From Muricoccus nepalensis (GTDB lineage Bacteria > Pseudomonadota > Alphaproteobacteria > Acetobacterales > Acetobacteraceae), in NCBI RefSeq assembly GCF_006438825.1, contig NZ_RCZP01000005.1, forward strand, positions 62,001 through 126,000: 64,000 bases of DNA, in the 5' to 3' direction. The notes beneath the pieces were generated by a model. That model was not told the origin of the DNA. It worked only from the letters and a program-made list of their open reading frames with translations, and made no database searches. Made by a program: the position numbers and the translations under genes. Positions 19,069 to 26,051 of this stretch are shown in pieces (the stretch's first letter is position 1; every line of letters starts with the position of its first letter).

Positions 19069-20031
19069 GTGACCGACCTGCCGAGCCGCGTGTCCATCAA
19101 CGAGGAGGGCCCGCGGGAAGGCTTCCAGATCGAGCCGGGGCCGATCCCGACGGCGGACAAGGTGGCGCTGGTCGACGCGCTCTCCGCCACCGGGCTGCGG
19201 CACATCCAGGTGGCGTCCTTCGTCAGCCCGAAGCTCGTGCCGGGCTGGGCGGACGCGGAGGCGGTGGTGGCGGGCTTCGCGCCGCGGGAGGGGGTCGCCT
19301 ACACGGCGCTCTGGTTCAACGGCGCCGGGCTCGACCGGGCGTTGGCCTTCCGGGACCGGCTGAGCGTGACGGGCTCGATCTCGCTCTCGGCGTCCGAGGC
19401 CTTCTCGCGCCGGAACCTCAACCGGGACCGCGAGGGGAACCTGGCGGCGATGCGCAAGCAGACGGCGGCGCATCTCGCGGCGGGGGTGCCGGTGCGGCGT
19501 CTGGGCATCATGGCCGCCTTTGGCTGCAACTTCTCGGGCGAGGTGACGCCGGCCCAGGTGTTCACGGCGATCGAGGACGGGCTCTCGATCGCGGCTGAGG
19601 CGGGGGTGGCGCTCACGCGGCTCTCGCTTGCGGACACGATGGGGTGGGCGAACCCGGTGGCGGTGGAGCGGCTGGTGGGCGCGGTGCGCGCGCGCTGGCC
19701 GGCGCTCGAGCTGACGCTGCACCTGCACGACACGCGGGGCATGGCGGTGGCCAACGCGCTCGCCGCGCTGCGGATGGGGGTGGCGAGCTTCGACGCGACG
19801 GTGGGCGGGCTGGGCGGCTGCCCCTTCGCCGCGCACAAGGGCGCGCCCGGGAACATTGCAAGCGAGGAGCTGGCGATGCTCTGCGAGGAGATGGGGATCG
19901 AGACCGGCATCGACCTCGACGCGCTGATCGAGGCGGGGCACCGGGCGGAGCGCATCGTCGGCCACCCGCTGCCGAGCGCCCTGCTGCGGGGCGGAAGCCT
20001 GCGGGCGATGCGCGCGAGGATGGCGGCGTGA
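19069..20031 (+). CDS. Hydroxymethylglutaryl-CoA lyase-like protein (HMGL/DRE-TIM metallolyase)
   Basis: A 320-residue DRE-TIM barrel lyase. Canonical HMG-CoA lyase splits HMG-CoA to acetoacetate and acetyl-CoA. Metal-binding HLHDTRGMAVANAL and the catalytic-Cys loop GGLGGCPFAAHKGAPGN with a following conserved Glu are intact. The first-strand motif reads EEGPREGFQ, where classical HMG-CoA lyases have GPRDGLQ, so the metal-ligand Asp is Glu here. GTG at 19069 follows GGGAGAA. It overlaps the CoA-transferase gene by 4 nt (GTGA), implying a joint function. A related acyl-CoA lyase activity, for example on citramalyl-CoA, is possible. Confidence 0.8.
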   Translation: MTDLPSRVSINEEGPREGFQIEPGPIPTADKVALVDALSATGLRHIQVASFVSPKLVPGWADAEAVVAGFAPREGVAYTALWFNGAGLDRALAFRDRLSVTGSISLSASEAFSRRNLNRDREGNLAAMRKQTAAHLAAGVPVRRLGIMAAFGCNFSGEVTPAQVFTAIEDGLSIAAEAGVALTRLSLADTMGWANPVAVERLVGAVRARWPALELTLHLHDTRGMAVANALAALRMGVASFDATVGGLGGCPFAAHKGAPGNIASEELAMLCEEMGIETGIDLDALIEAGHRAERIVGHPLPSALLRGGSLRAMRARMAA

Positions 20032-21236
20032 GCGGCGCGGGGCCGCTGGCGGGGATCCGGGTCCTCGAGTTCTCCCACACGATCATGGGACCCTGCGCGG
20101 GGCTCGTCCTGGCCGATCTCGGCGCGGAAGTGGTGAAGGTGGAACCGGCGCCGGACGGCGACCACACGCGGCGGCTGCCGGGCTTCGCGGCGGGCTTCTT
20201 CGCGACCTTCAACCGGAACAAGCGCTCGCTCGCGATCGACCTCAAGCGGCCGGAGGGGCGGGAGGCGGTGCACCGGCTGGCGGCGACGGCGGACGTGGTG
20301 CTCGAGAACTACGGGCCCGGCACGATGGAGCGGCTGGGCTGCGGCTGGGAGGACCTCTCAGCCCTGAACCCGCGGCTCGTCTACCTCGCGCTCAAAGGCT
20401 TCCTGGCCGGGCCCTACGAGAACCGGCCGGCGCTGGACGAGGTCGTGCAGTTCCAGTCGGGGCTCGCCTACATGACGGGTCCGCCCGGGCAGCCGCTGCG
20501 GGCCGGGGCCTCGGTGGTGGACATCATGGGCGCGGTCTTCGGCGTGGTCGCGGTGCTGGCGGCGCTGCGGGAGCGCGACGCGACCGGGCGCGGCCAGCGG
20601 GTCGGCAGCGCGCTGTTCGAGTCCGCGGCCTTCCTCGTGGGATCGCACATGGCCGGCGCGGCGGCGACAGGGGAGCCGGTGCCGCCCATGCCCGCGCGGC
20701 GCGGGGCCTGGGGCGTCTACGAGCCCTTCACGGCCGCCGATGGCGGGCAGGTCTTCATCGGGGTGACGAGCGACGCGCAGTGGGTGCGCTTCTGCGAGGC
20801 CTTCGGCCTTGCGGACCTCGCGGCCGACGAGCGCCTGCGCCGCAACGCCGATCGCACGCGGGAGCGCCCCTGGCTCATCCCGCGGCTGCGCGAGGCGATT
20901 GGGGCCCTACCGCGGGATGAGGTGGTGGCGCGCTGCGAGCGGGCCGCGATCTCCTGGGCGCCGGTCGGGCAGCCCGCCGACCTCTTCAGGGACCCGCATC
21001 TGCTCGCGGGCGGCGGGCTTCTCGCAACGGCGATCGCCGCGATGGGCGGCGGGGCGGAAGCGATGCTGCCGGCGCTGCCGGTCGAGATGGGCGAGGCGCG
21101 GGCGCGCCCCGGCCTGCGTCGCCAGCCGCCGCGCGTCGGCGAGCACAACGCGGAGGTGCTCGGCGAGGCCGGGCTGGACGGGGCGGCGATCGCCTCGCTG
21201 GCCGCGCGCGGCATCCTCTGCGCGGGAAGTCCCTGA
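20028..21236 (+). CDS. CaiB/BaiF family (class III) CoA-transferase
   Basis: A 402-residue class III CoA-transferase. These enzymes move CoA between carboxylic acids through a glutamyl/aspartyl anhydride. Recognisable parts are GIRVLEFSHTIMGPCAG near the N-terminus, DLGAEVVKVEPAPDGD, FNRNKRSLAIDLK, and the active-site Asp region YLALKGFLAGPYENRPALDE. Start GTG 20028 is coupled to the lyase stop. In context it could charge the lyase substrate with CoA from succinyl-CoA or acetyl-CoA, as in glutarate/HMG CoA-transferases; this is inference. Confidence 0.85.
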   Translation: MSGAGPLAGIRVLEFSHTIMGPCAGLVLADLGAEVVKVEPAPDGDHTRRLPGFAAGFFATFNRNKRSLAIDLKRPEGREAVHRLAATADVVLENYGPGTMERLGCGWEDLSALNPRLVYLALKGFLAGPYENRPALDEVVQFQSGLAYMTGPPGQPLRAGASVVDIMGAVFGVVAVLAALRERDATGRGQRVGSALFESAAFLVGSHMAGAAATGEPVPPMPARRGAWGVYEPFTAADGGQVFIGVTSDAQWVRFCEAFGLADLAADERLRRNADRTRERPWLIPRLREAIGALPRDEVVARCERAAISWAPVGQPADLFRDPHLLAGGGLLATAIAAMGGGAEAMLPALPVEMGEARARPGLRRQPPRVGEHNAEVLGEAGLDGAAIASLAARGILCAGSP

Positions 21237-21242
21237 GGGGCG

Positions 21243-21443
21243 TCAGCCGCCGGCGATGCCCTCGATGACGATGCCGGTGCCGCCGCAGGTCGGGCACTCG
21301 GCCCCGGCGCGCTTGCCGCTGCCCTGGCACGCCGGGCAGACGTTCTCGCCGGTGCCGGGCGTGCCGGGGGGCGCGTCGTCGCCGGGGTTCAACGGGCCGC
21401 CGGACGGCGCGCCCTGTGCCTTGCCTGCGTTCGCGTCGGACAT
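21243..21443 (-). CDS. Small zinc-finger protein with DnaJ-type CxxCxGxG repeats
   Basis: A 66-residue protein. The first 34 residues are Gly/Pro/Asn-rich and probably disordered. The C-terminal half has two CxxCxGxG motifs (CPACQGSG and CPTCGGTG), enough for one zinc site of the DnaJ cysteine-rich type. There is no J-domain. Possible roles are zinc-dependent redox or chaperone-adaptor work, but nothing in the context fixes one. It ends 7 nt from the convergent CoA-transferase stop. Confidence 0.7.
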   Translation of the reverse strand: MSDANAGKAQGAPSGGPLNPGDDAPPGTPGTGENVCPACQGSGKRAGAECPTCGGTGIVIEGIAGG

Positions 21444-21545
21444 GCGACTTCCCCTTGCTACGTTTCCTCGACCGGGAGAACGCGCCGGCCGGCGCCCGCG
21501 TTTCGCGGGACGGGCGGTCCGCCTCGGGCCCGATCGCTCCCGGGG

Positions 21546-21659
21546 CTACTTCCGCTCGGCGGCGCGGCGGTCGCGGCGCAGCACCCAGAGTTCCCGCAGC
21601 CCGAAGGCGATGACGAGGCCGAAGATGAGGCCAACCTCGATCAGCCCGGCATTCTCCAT
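21546..21659 (-). CDS. 37-residue single-pass membrane peptide
   Basis: A short ATG frame, MENAGLIEVGLIFGLVIAFG at its start, then LRELWVLRRDRRAAERK and TAG. It has one clear transmembrane helix (about residues 6-22) and a very basic tail, so by the positive-inside rule the C-terminus is cytoplasmic. A strong Shine-Dalgarno (GGGGAGGG) sits just upstream of the start, the main reason for calling it real. It follows the DUF2189 divergent promoter region and precedes the zinc-finger gene by 102 nt. No family recognised. Confidence 0.6.
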   Translation of the reverse strand: MENAGLIEVGLIFGLVIAFGLRELWVLRRDRRAAERK

Positions 21660-21700
21660 CCCGCCCTCCCCTTGTCGGCCGTGCCCGCGTGGAAACACGC

Positions 21701-21721
21701 TTGCGTGACGATACTACGCAA
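21701..21721. promoter_or_regulatory. Inverted repeat TTGCGT-N9-ACGCAA, candidate operator
   Basis: A perfect 6-bp inverted repeat with a 9-nt spacer sits in the divergent gap between the 37-residue peptide gene and the DUF2189 gene. The size and position fit a dimeric repressor or activator site controlling both directions. The regulator is unknown. Confidence 0.35.
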
Positions 21722-21834
21722 AGCCTCGCCCTCCATCCAGCTTCGATAAGCTCAGGTTCCGATGGCGGCTCGCCAAGGGCCGCGGTCAGGATCGTACAAG
21801 GCCGCCTCGAGACGGCCGAAAGGGATGGCTGATC

Positions 21835-22629
21835 ATGGTCCAGGTTTCGACGACCCCCGTGACGAATCTCAACGCCTATGCCGAGCCCACGGTGCGGCGC
21901 ATCGGCACGGACGACGTCTGGAGTTCCCTCTCGCAGGGCTGGCGCGACTTCCTCGAGGTCCCGACCCAGCTCTTCTTCCTCGCGATCATCTACCCCGCGG
22001 TCGGGCTGGTGCTCGGCTTCGCGGCGGCCGGGGGCGACATGCTGTCGGTCATCTGGCCGCTGACGGCGGGCTTCGCGCTGCTCGGGCCGATCACGGCGGT
22101 CGGCATCTACGAGATGAGCCGGCGGCGCGAGCAGGGATTGCCGGTGCACTGGATGGACGCGCTGGCTGTGTTCCGCTCGGCGGGCCTAGGGTCGATCATC
22201 GGGGTGGGCATCGTGCTGCTCGCGCTCTTCGTGGCCTGGATCGTGACGGCGCAGTGGATCTACCACTCGACGATCGGCCCGGATCAGCCCTCGTCGCTGA
22301 GCGACCTCTGGCGCGTCGCGACCGGCACGCCCGAGGGCTGGCGGCTGATGACGATCGGCAACATCACCGGCTTCGTCTTCGCCGTCGTCGCGCTCTCGGT
22401 CAGCGTCGTGTCGATCCCGCTGCTGCTCGAGCGCGACGTCGGGCCCGTGGCCGCGATCCGCACCTCGCTGCGGGCGGTGGCAACCAACCCGGTGCCGATG
22501 GGGCTCTGGGGCCTGCTGGTGGCGGGGCTGCTGCTGGCAGGGTCCATCCCTCTCTTCGTCGGGCTGGCGGTGGTGATGCCGGTGCTGGGCCACGCGACCT
22601 GGCACCTCTACCGCAAGGTCGTCGGCTGA
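21835..22629 (+). CDS. DUF2189 integral membrane protein
   Basis: A 264-residue protein with about six hydrophobic segments (roughly 45-63, 69-92, 118-140, 170-193, 212-232, 236-256) and the early motif WSSLSQGWRDFLEVPTQLFF with GFALLGPITAVGIYEMSRRRE, which match the DUF2189 family. Its function is unknown. The start has GGATGGCTGATC upstream, only a moderate ribosome site. A terminator-like hairpin follows. Confidence 0.75.
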   Translation: MVQVSTTPVTNLNAYAEPTVRRIGTDDVWSSLSQGWRDFLEVPTQLFFLAIIYPAVGLVLGFAAAGGDMLSVIWPLTAGFALLGPITAVGIYEMSRRREQGLPVHWMDALAVFRSAGLGSIIGVGIVLLALFVAWIVTAQWIYHSTIGPDQPSSLSDLWRVATGTPEGWRLMTIGNITGFVFAVVALSVSVVSIPLLLERDVGPVAAIRTSLRAVATNPVPMGLWGLLVAGLLLAGSIPLFVGLAVVMPVLGHATWHLYRKVVG

Positions 22630-22648
22630 GGCCTGCCCATGCGTGAAA

Positions 22649-22677
22649 GGCGGGGGCCGTCGGCTCCCGCCCTTTTT
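22649..22677. terminator. Bidirectional terminator between DUF2189 gene and a convergent small gene
   Basis: GGCGGGGGCC (22649-22658), loop GTC, GGCTCCCGCC (22662-22671), with one G-T pair, then CTTTTT on the plus strand. It lies 19 nt past the DUF2189 stop. On the other strand CCTTTC follows the stem, so it may also serve the convergent 57-residue gene. Confidence 0.8.
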
Positions 22678-22703
22678 CGTGCCCGGTGCCTAACTGTGCG
22701 CGG

Positions 22704-22877
22704 TCAGAGAGGCTTATTGTCCGGGGTCGAGGAATCCGGGGGCGGGTGGCTGACATGGCCGTGCTCGTCCCGCACGTCGCGGCTGCGCTTGATGGAGCGC
22801 CACTGCCACACCCCCGCCGCGAGCGCGGCCAGCAGCGTGAAGGCGAACAACCAGAAGATGATGCTGTTGTATTCCAC
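22704..22877 (-). CDS. 57-residue single-pass membrane protein, uncharacterised
   Basis: A GTG frame encoding VEYNSIIFWLFAFTLLAALA at its start, a single transmembrane helix, followed by GVWQWRSIKRSRDVRDEHGH and a Pro/Ser-rich hydrophilic tail of about 20 residues. The basic cluster after the helix predicts a cytoplasmic C-terminus. The ribosome site is weak (AGGCAGG). Support is the natural amino-acid composition and clean membrane-protein layout. It lies about 560 nt beyond the crtB stop on the same strand. No family recognised. Confidence 0.5.
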   Translation of the reverse strand: MEYNSIIFWLFAFTLLAALAAGVWQWRSIKRSRDVRDEHGHVSHPPPDSSTPDNKPL

Positions 22878-23015
22878 GGAGGCCTGCCTTCTGCCGGGTC
22901 ACCGGAGGAACAAGCCGCGGGGACGCGCCGCGGTTGCGTCGGGTGGAACCTTGCTCCCGCGGAGTTGAGCCCCTCGCCCGGCCTGTCCTGGACGGCGGGG
23001 GCGGCGCGGCCGGGA

Positions 23016-23348
23016 TCAGTGGCCGGGGGCGAGGCGGTAGCGGCCCTTCACCTTCACCCAGAACCCGTAGGCGACGAGGAGCGCCACGAAGCCCGCGAGG
23101 TCGAAGAGGGAGAAGACCCCGCCGCCGCCGGTGAGCCAGAAGGCGAGCGCGACCTGCCCGCCCGCGACGACGAGGCCGAAGATGATGATGGAGGGCCCGA
23201 GATCCGCCATCAGCACGAGGGAGGGGTGGAGCGGCGGCGGCTCGACACCCGCGCGCGCGGCGGCAAGGGCGCGGCGGCGGCGGTCCATCGCGGACCAGAC
23301 CAGCCAGGCCGCCACCGCAAACAGGACCGCGCCCATGACGTGCGGCAT
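23016..23348 (-). CDS. Small membrane protein of unknown function next to crtB
   Basis: A 110-residue protein with about three hydrophobic segments (roughly residues 3-18, 48-71 and 78-95), ending FWVKVKGRYRLAPGH. ATG at 23348 was chosen because GGGGAGGAG lies 6 nt before it; a TTG 6 nt upstream is in frame. It begins 83 nt after crtB on the same strand and could be the last gene of the photosynthesis superoperon or a separate unit. No family recognised. Confidence 0.6.
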   Translation of the reverse strand: MPHVMGAVLFAVAAWLVWSAMDRRRRALAAARAGVEPPPLHPSLVLMADLGPSIIIFGLVVAGGQVALAFWLTGGGGVFSLFDLAGFVALLVAYGFWVKVKGRYRLAPGH

Positions 23349-23437
23349 GGCCAACTCCTCCCCGGAAGTGTTCTCGTCATTCGATCATTGGTTCGCCGCG
23401 GCCCACGTCAACGGGCGGCCCGGCGCCGCGGCGCCGC

Positions 23438-24532
23438 TCAGCGCGCGAGGTCGCGCGCCCAGGCGCGGCGCGGCGCGTCCCGGCGCTGCCGGTCGCGCTC
23501 CTCGAGGCGCTCGAAGAGGCCGAGGAGCCAGAGGAGCCGCGCGCGCAGGTCCCACCAGGCGACGCCGCCGGGGCGCGCGGGGGGCGGGGCGAAGGCGGCG
23601 GCCTGGCCGGCCTCGACGAGGAAGCGCATCTCGGGCAGCGGCGCGCCCCCGCCCGCCCGCGGGCGGGCCGCGACGGCGGAGAGGCTGCGGGCGGCGAGGC
23701 GGAGCTTGCGGCGCCCGGGCACGACGGCGCGGCGGGTCACGCTGTCATGGCCGGCGCGCGACACGGCGCGGCCGATCTCCGCGTAGATGGCGCCGGCCGC
23801 GGCGATGGCGGGGCGGCAGCCGGGCGGCAGGAGGGGGACGCCCTCGAGGCCGCGCGCGTAGAGCCCCTCCGCCTCGGCGAGGAGGCGGGCGACCACGCCG
23901 CGCAGCGCCGCGTCGGCTTTGGGTCGGGCGAGCCATTGCTCGGGGTCGATGCCCGCCTCGCGCAGCCAGGAGAGGGGGAGGTAGAGGCGGCCGGCGGCGG
24001 CGTCCTCGCCGACGTCGCGGGCGATGTTGGTGAGCTGCATGGCGGCGCCGAGGTCGCAGGCGCGCGCGAGGGCGTCGGCGTCGCGCGCGCCCATCAGCAG
24101 CGACATCATGGCCCCGACCGAGCCCGCCACGCGCGCGGCGTAGTCGCGGAGCGCCGGCAGGTCCTCGTAGCGGCGCCCCTCCGTGTCCCAGGCGAGGCCC
24201 TCGATCAGCGCCTCCGGCAGGGCGCGGGGAATGGCGTGGCGCGCGACGGTGCGGGCGAAGGCGCGGTCCACCGGGTGCGGCAGGGGCGCGCCGGCGTAGG
24301 CGCGGGCGAGGCGGTCCCGCGTGCGGGCGAGGCCCGTCGCGGCGTCGCCGAGGTCCACCGCGTCGTCGGCCGTGCGGCAGAAGGCGTAGAGCGCCGAGGC
24401 CGGCAGGCGCACGCGGGCGGGCAGGAGGAGCGAGGCCGCGTGGAAGGAGCGCGAGCCGTGGCGCAGCAGCGCGCGGCAGGCCGCGAGGTCGGCCCGCGCC
24501 GCCGCGGAATCGTCAGACCAGCGCGTTGGCAT
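23438..24532 (-). CDS. crtB: Phytoene synthase
   Basis: CrtB condenses two geranylgeranyl-PP to phytoene. The 364-residue protein has both Asp-rich Mg-diphosphate motifs of the squalene/phytoene synthases: DDAVD in CRTADDAVDLGDA (about 55) and DVGED in NIARDVGEDAAAGRLYLPL (about 160-180). The C-terminus runs about 60 residues past the typical length and is Arg-rich. Its start lies 20 nt inside crtI, so the two are coupled. It is the last clearly photosynthetic gene of the leftward superoperon. Confidence 0.93.
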   Translation of the reverse strand: MPTRWSDDSAAARADLAACRALLRHGSRSFHAASLLLPARVRLPASALYAFCRTADDAVDLGDAATGLARTRDRLARAYAGAPLPHPVDRAFARTVARHAIPRALPEALIEGLAWDTEGRRYEDLPALRDYAARVAGSVGAMMSLLMGARDADALARACDLGAAMQLTNIARDVGEDAAAGRLYLPLSWLREAGIDPEQWLARPKADAALRGVVARLLAEAEGLYARGLEGVPLLPPGCRPAIAAAGAIYAEIGRAVSRAGHDSVTRRAVVPGRRKLRLAARSLSAVAARPRAGGGAPLPEMRFLVEAGQAAAFAPPPARPGGVAWWDLRARLLWLLGLFERLEERDRQRRDAPRRAWARDLAR

Positions 24533-26039
24533 GGGGCACCACCGTGTCGAGAACGCGGGCGGAGGAGAGCACGCCCGGCACGCCCGCGCCGGGATGCGTG
24601 CCGGCGCCGACGAGGAAGAGGTTCGGCACGCCGCTGCTGCGGTTGTGCGGGCGGAACCAGGCGCTCTGCCACAGCACGGGCTCGAGGCCGAAGCCGGAGC
24701 CCTGCGTCGCCAGGAGGCGGCTCTGGAAGTCGAGGGGGGTCGCGATGCGGGAGGTGACGATCTCGCTCTCGAAGCCCGGCATGACGGTCTCGGCGAGGCG
24801 CCGCGCGACGGCCTGGCGGTAGGGCTCGGCCTCGCGCGCCCAGTCGGTCCCGCCGGCGAGGTTGGGGACCGGGGAGAGGACGTAGAAGCTGTCGTGGCCG
24901 GGCGGCGCCATGGCGGGGTCGCTCGCGCTCGGGCGGTGGAGGTAGAGGCTGAAGTCCTCGGACAGGACCTTGCGCGCGAAGATGTCGCGCAGCAGGCCGC
25001 GGTAGCGCGGGCCGAGGAGGATCGTGTGGTGGCCGACCGCCTCGTATTTCCGGCGGGTGCCGAAGTACCAGACGAAGAGGCCCATGGACTGGCGCGCGCG
25101 GTCGGCGCGGCGGTGGGACCAGCGGGGCTCGGTGCCCTCGGGCAGCAGGTGGCGGTAGGTGAAGGCGGCGTCGGCGTTGGAGACGATGACCGTGGCGGGG
25201 ACGTGCTCGCCGCCCTTGAGCAGGACGCCGGTGGCGCGGCCCCCCTCGAGGGTGATGCGCGCGACCTCCGCCCCGCAGCGGAGGCTGCCGCCCTGGCCCT
25301 CGATGAGGGAGGCCAGGCCCTCGACGATGCGTCCCATGCCGCCCATCGGCCAGTGCACGCCCCAGCGCTGCTCGAGCGCGGGGATGAGGGCGTAGAGGCC
25401 GCTGGCGGTGAAGGGGTTCCCGCCGATCAGCAGGGGGTGGAAGGAGAAGACGGTGCGCAGGCGCTCGTCGCGGAAGAAGCGGGAGGCGAGGCGGTAGACG
25501 CTACCGAAGCCGCCGAGGCGGAGCAGCGCGGGGGCGACGCGGAGCATGTCCGAGACGCGGCCGAAGGGAAGGTGGCCGAGCTGCTCGAAGCCGATGCGGC
25601 AGGCTTCGAGGCTGTGGGCCATGAAGCGCTCGAAGCCCGGGACGTCCTCCGGGGATAGCCGCGCCACCTCGGCGCGCATGGCGTCGCGGTCGCCGGAGTA
25701 GTCGAAGGTCTCGCCGTCGTCGAAGCGGATCCGGTAGAAGGGCGCGACCGGGCGGAGGTCGATGCTGTCGGCCATCCGCTTGCCGCAGAGCGCCCAGAGC
25801 TCCTCGAGCAGGAAGGGGGCGGTGACGATGGTGGGGCCGGCGTCGAAGGTGAAGCCGTCCTGGCGGTGGGTGAAGGCGCGGCCGCCCGGCGCCTCCAGCC
25901 GGTCGAGCACCGTCACGCGGTAGCCGCGGGCGCCGAGGCGGATGGCGGCGGCGAGGCCGCCGAGGCCGGCGCCGATGACCACCGCGTGCGGCCGCGCGGG
26001 GCGGAGCGCCGCGGGCGCGAGATCCGTCAGGGCGTCCAT
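24513..26039 (-). CDS. crtI: Phytoene desaturase
   Basis: CrtI desaturates phytoene to neurosporene or lycopene in the membrane using FAD. The 508-residue protein opens with a dinucleotide fold, VIGAGLGGLAAAIRLGARGY (about 21-40), has AGPTIVTAPFLLEEL and a long region with FHPLLIGGNPF and RWGVHWPMGGMG, and ends with the diagnostic VGAGTHPGAGVPGVLSSARV. Start 26039 is preceded by GGGAGGG. The paralogous crtD lies 31 kb away. Whether it performs three or four desaturation steps cannot be judged from sequence. Confidence 0.94.
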   Translation of the reverse strand: MDALTDLAPAALRPARPHAVVIGAGLGGLAAAIRLGARGYRVTVLDRLEAPGGRAFTHRQDGFTFDAGPTIVTAPFLLEELWALCGKRMADSIDLRPVAPFYRIRFDDGETFDYSGDRDAMRAEVARLSPEDVPGFERFMAHSLEACRIGFEQLGHLPFGRVSDMLRVAPALLRLGGFGSVYRLASRFFRDERLRTVFSFHPLLIGGNPFTASGLYALIPALEQRWGVHWPMGGMGRIVEGLASLIEGQGGSLRCGAEVARITLEGGRATGVLLKGGEHVPATVIVSNADAAFTYRHLLPEGTEPRWSHRRADRARQSMGLFVWYFGTRRKYEAVGHHTILLGPRYRGLLRDIFARKVLSEDFSLYLHRPSASDPAMAPPGHDSFYVLSPVPNLAGGTDWAREAEPYRQAVARRLAETVMPGFESEIVTSRIATPLDFQSRLLATQGSGFGLEPVLWQSAWFRPHNRSSGVPNLFLVGAGTHPGAGVPGVLSSARVLDTVVPHANALV

Positions 26040-26051
26040 GATCCCTCCCCT

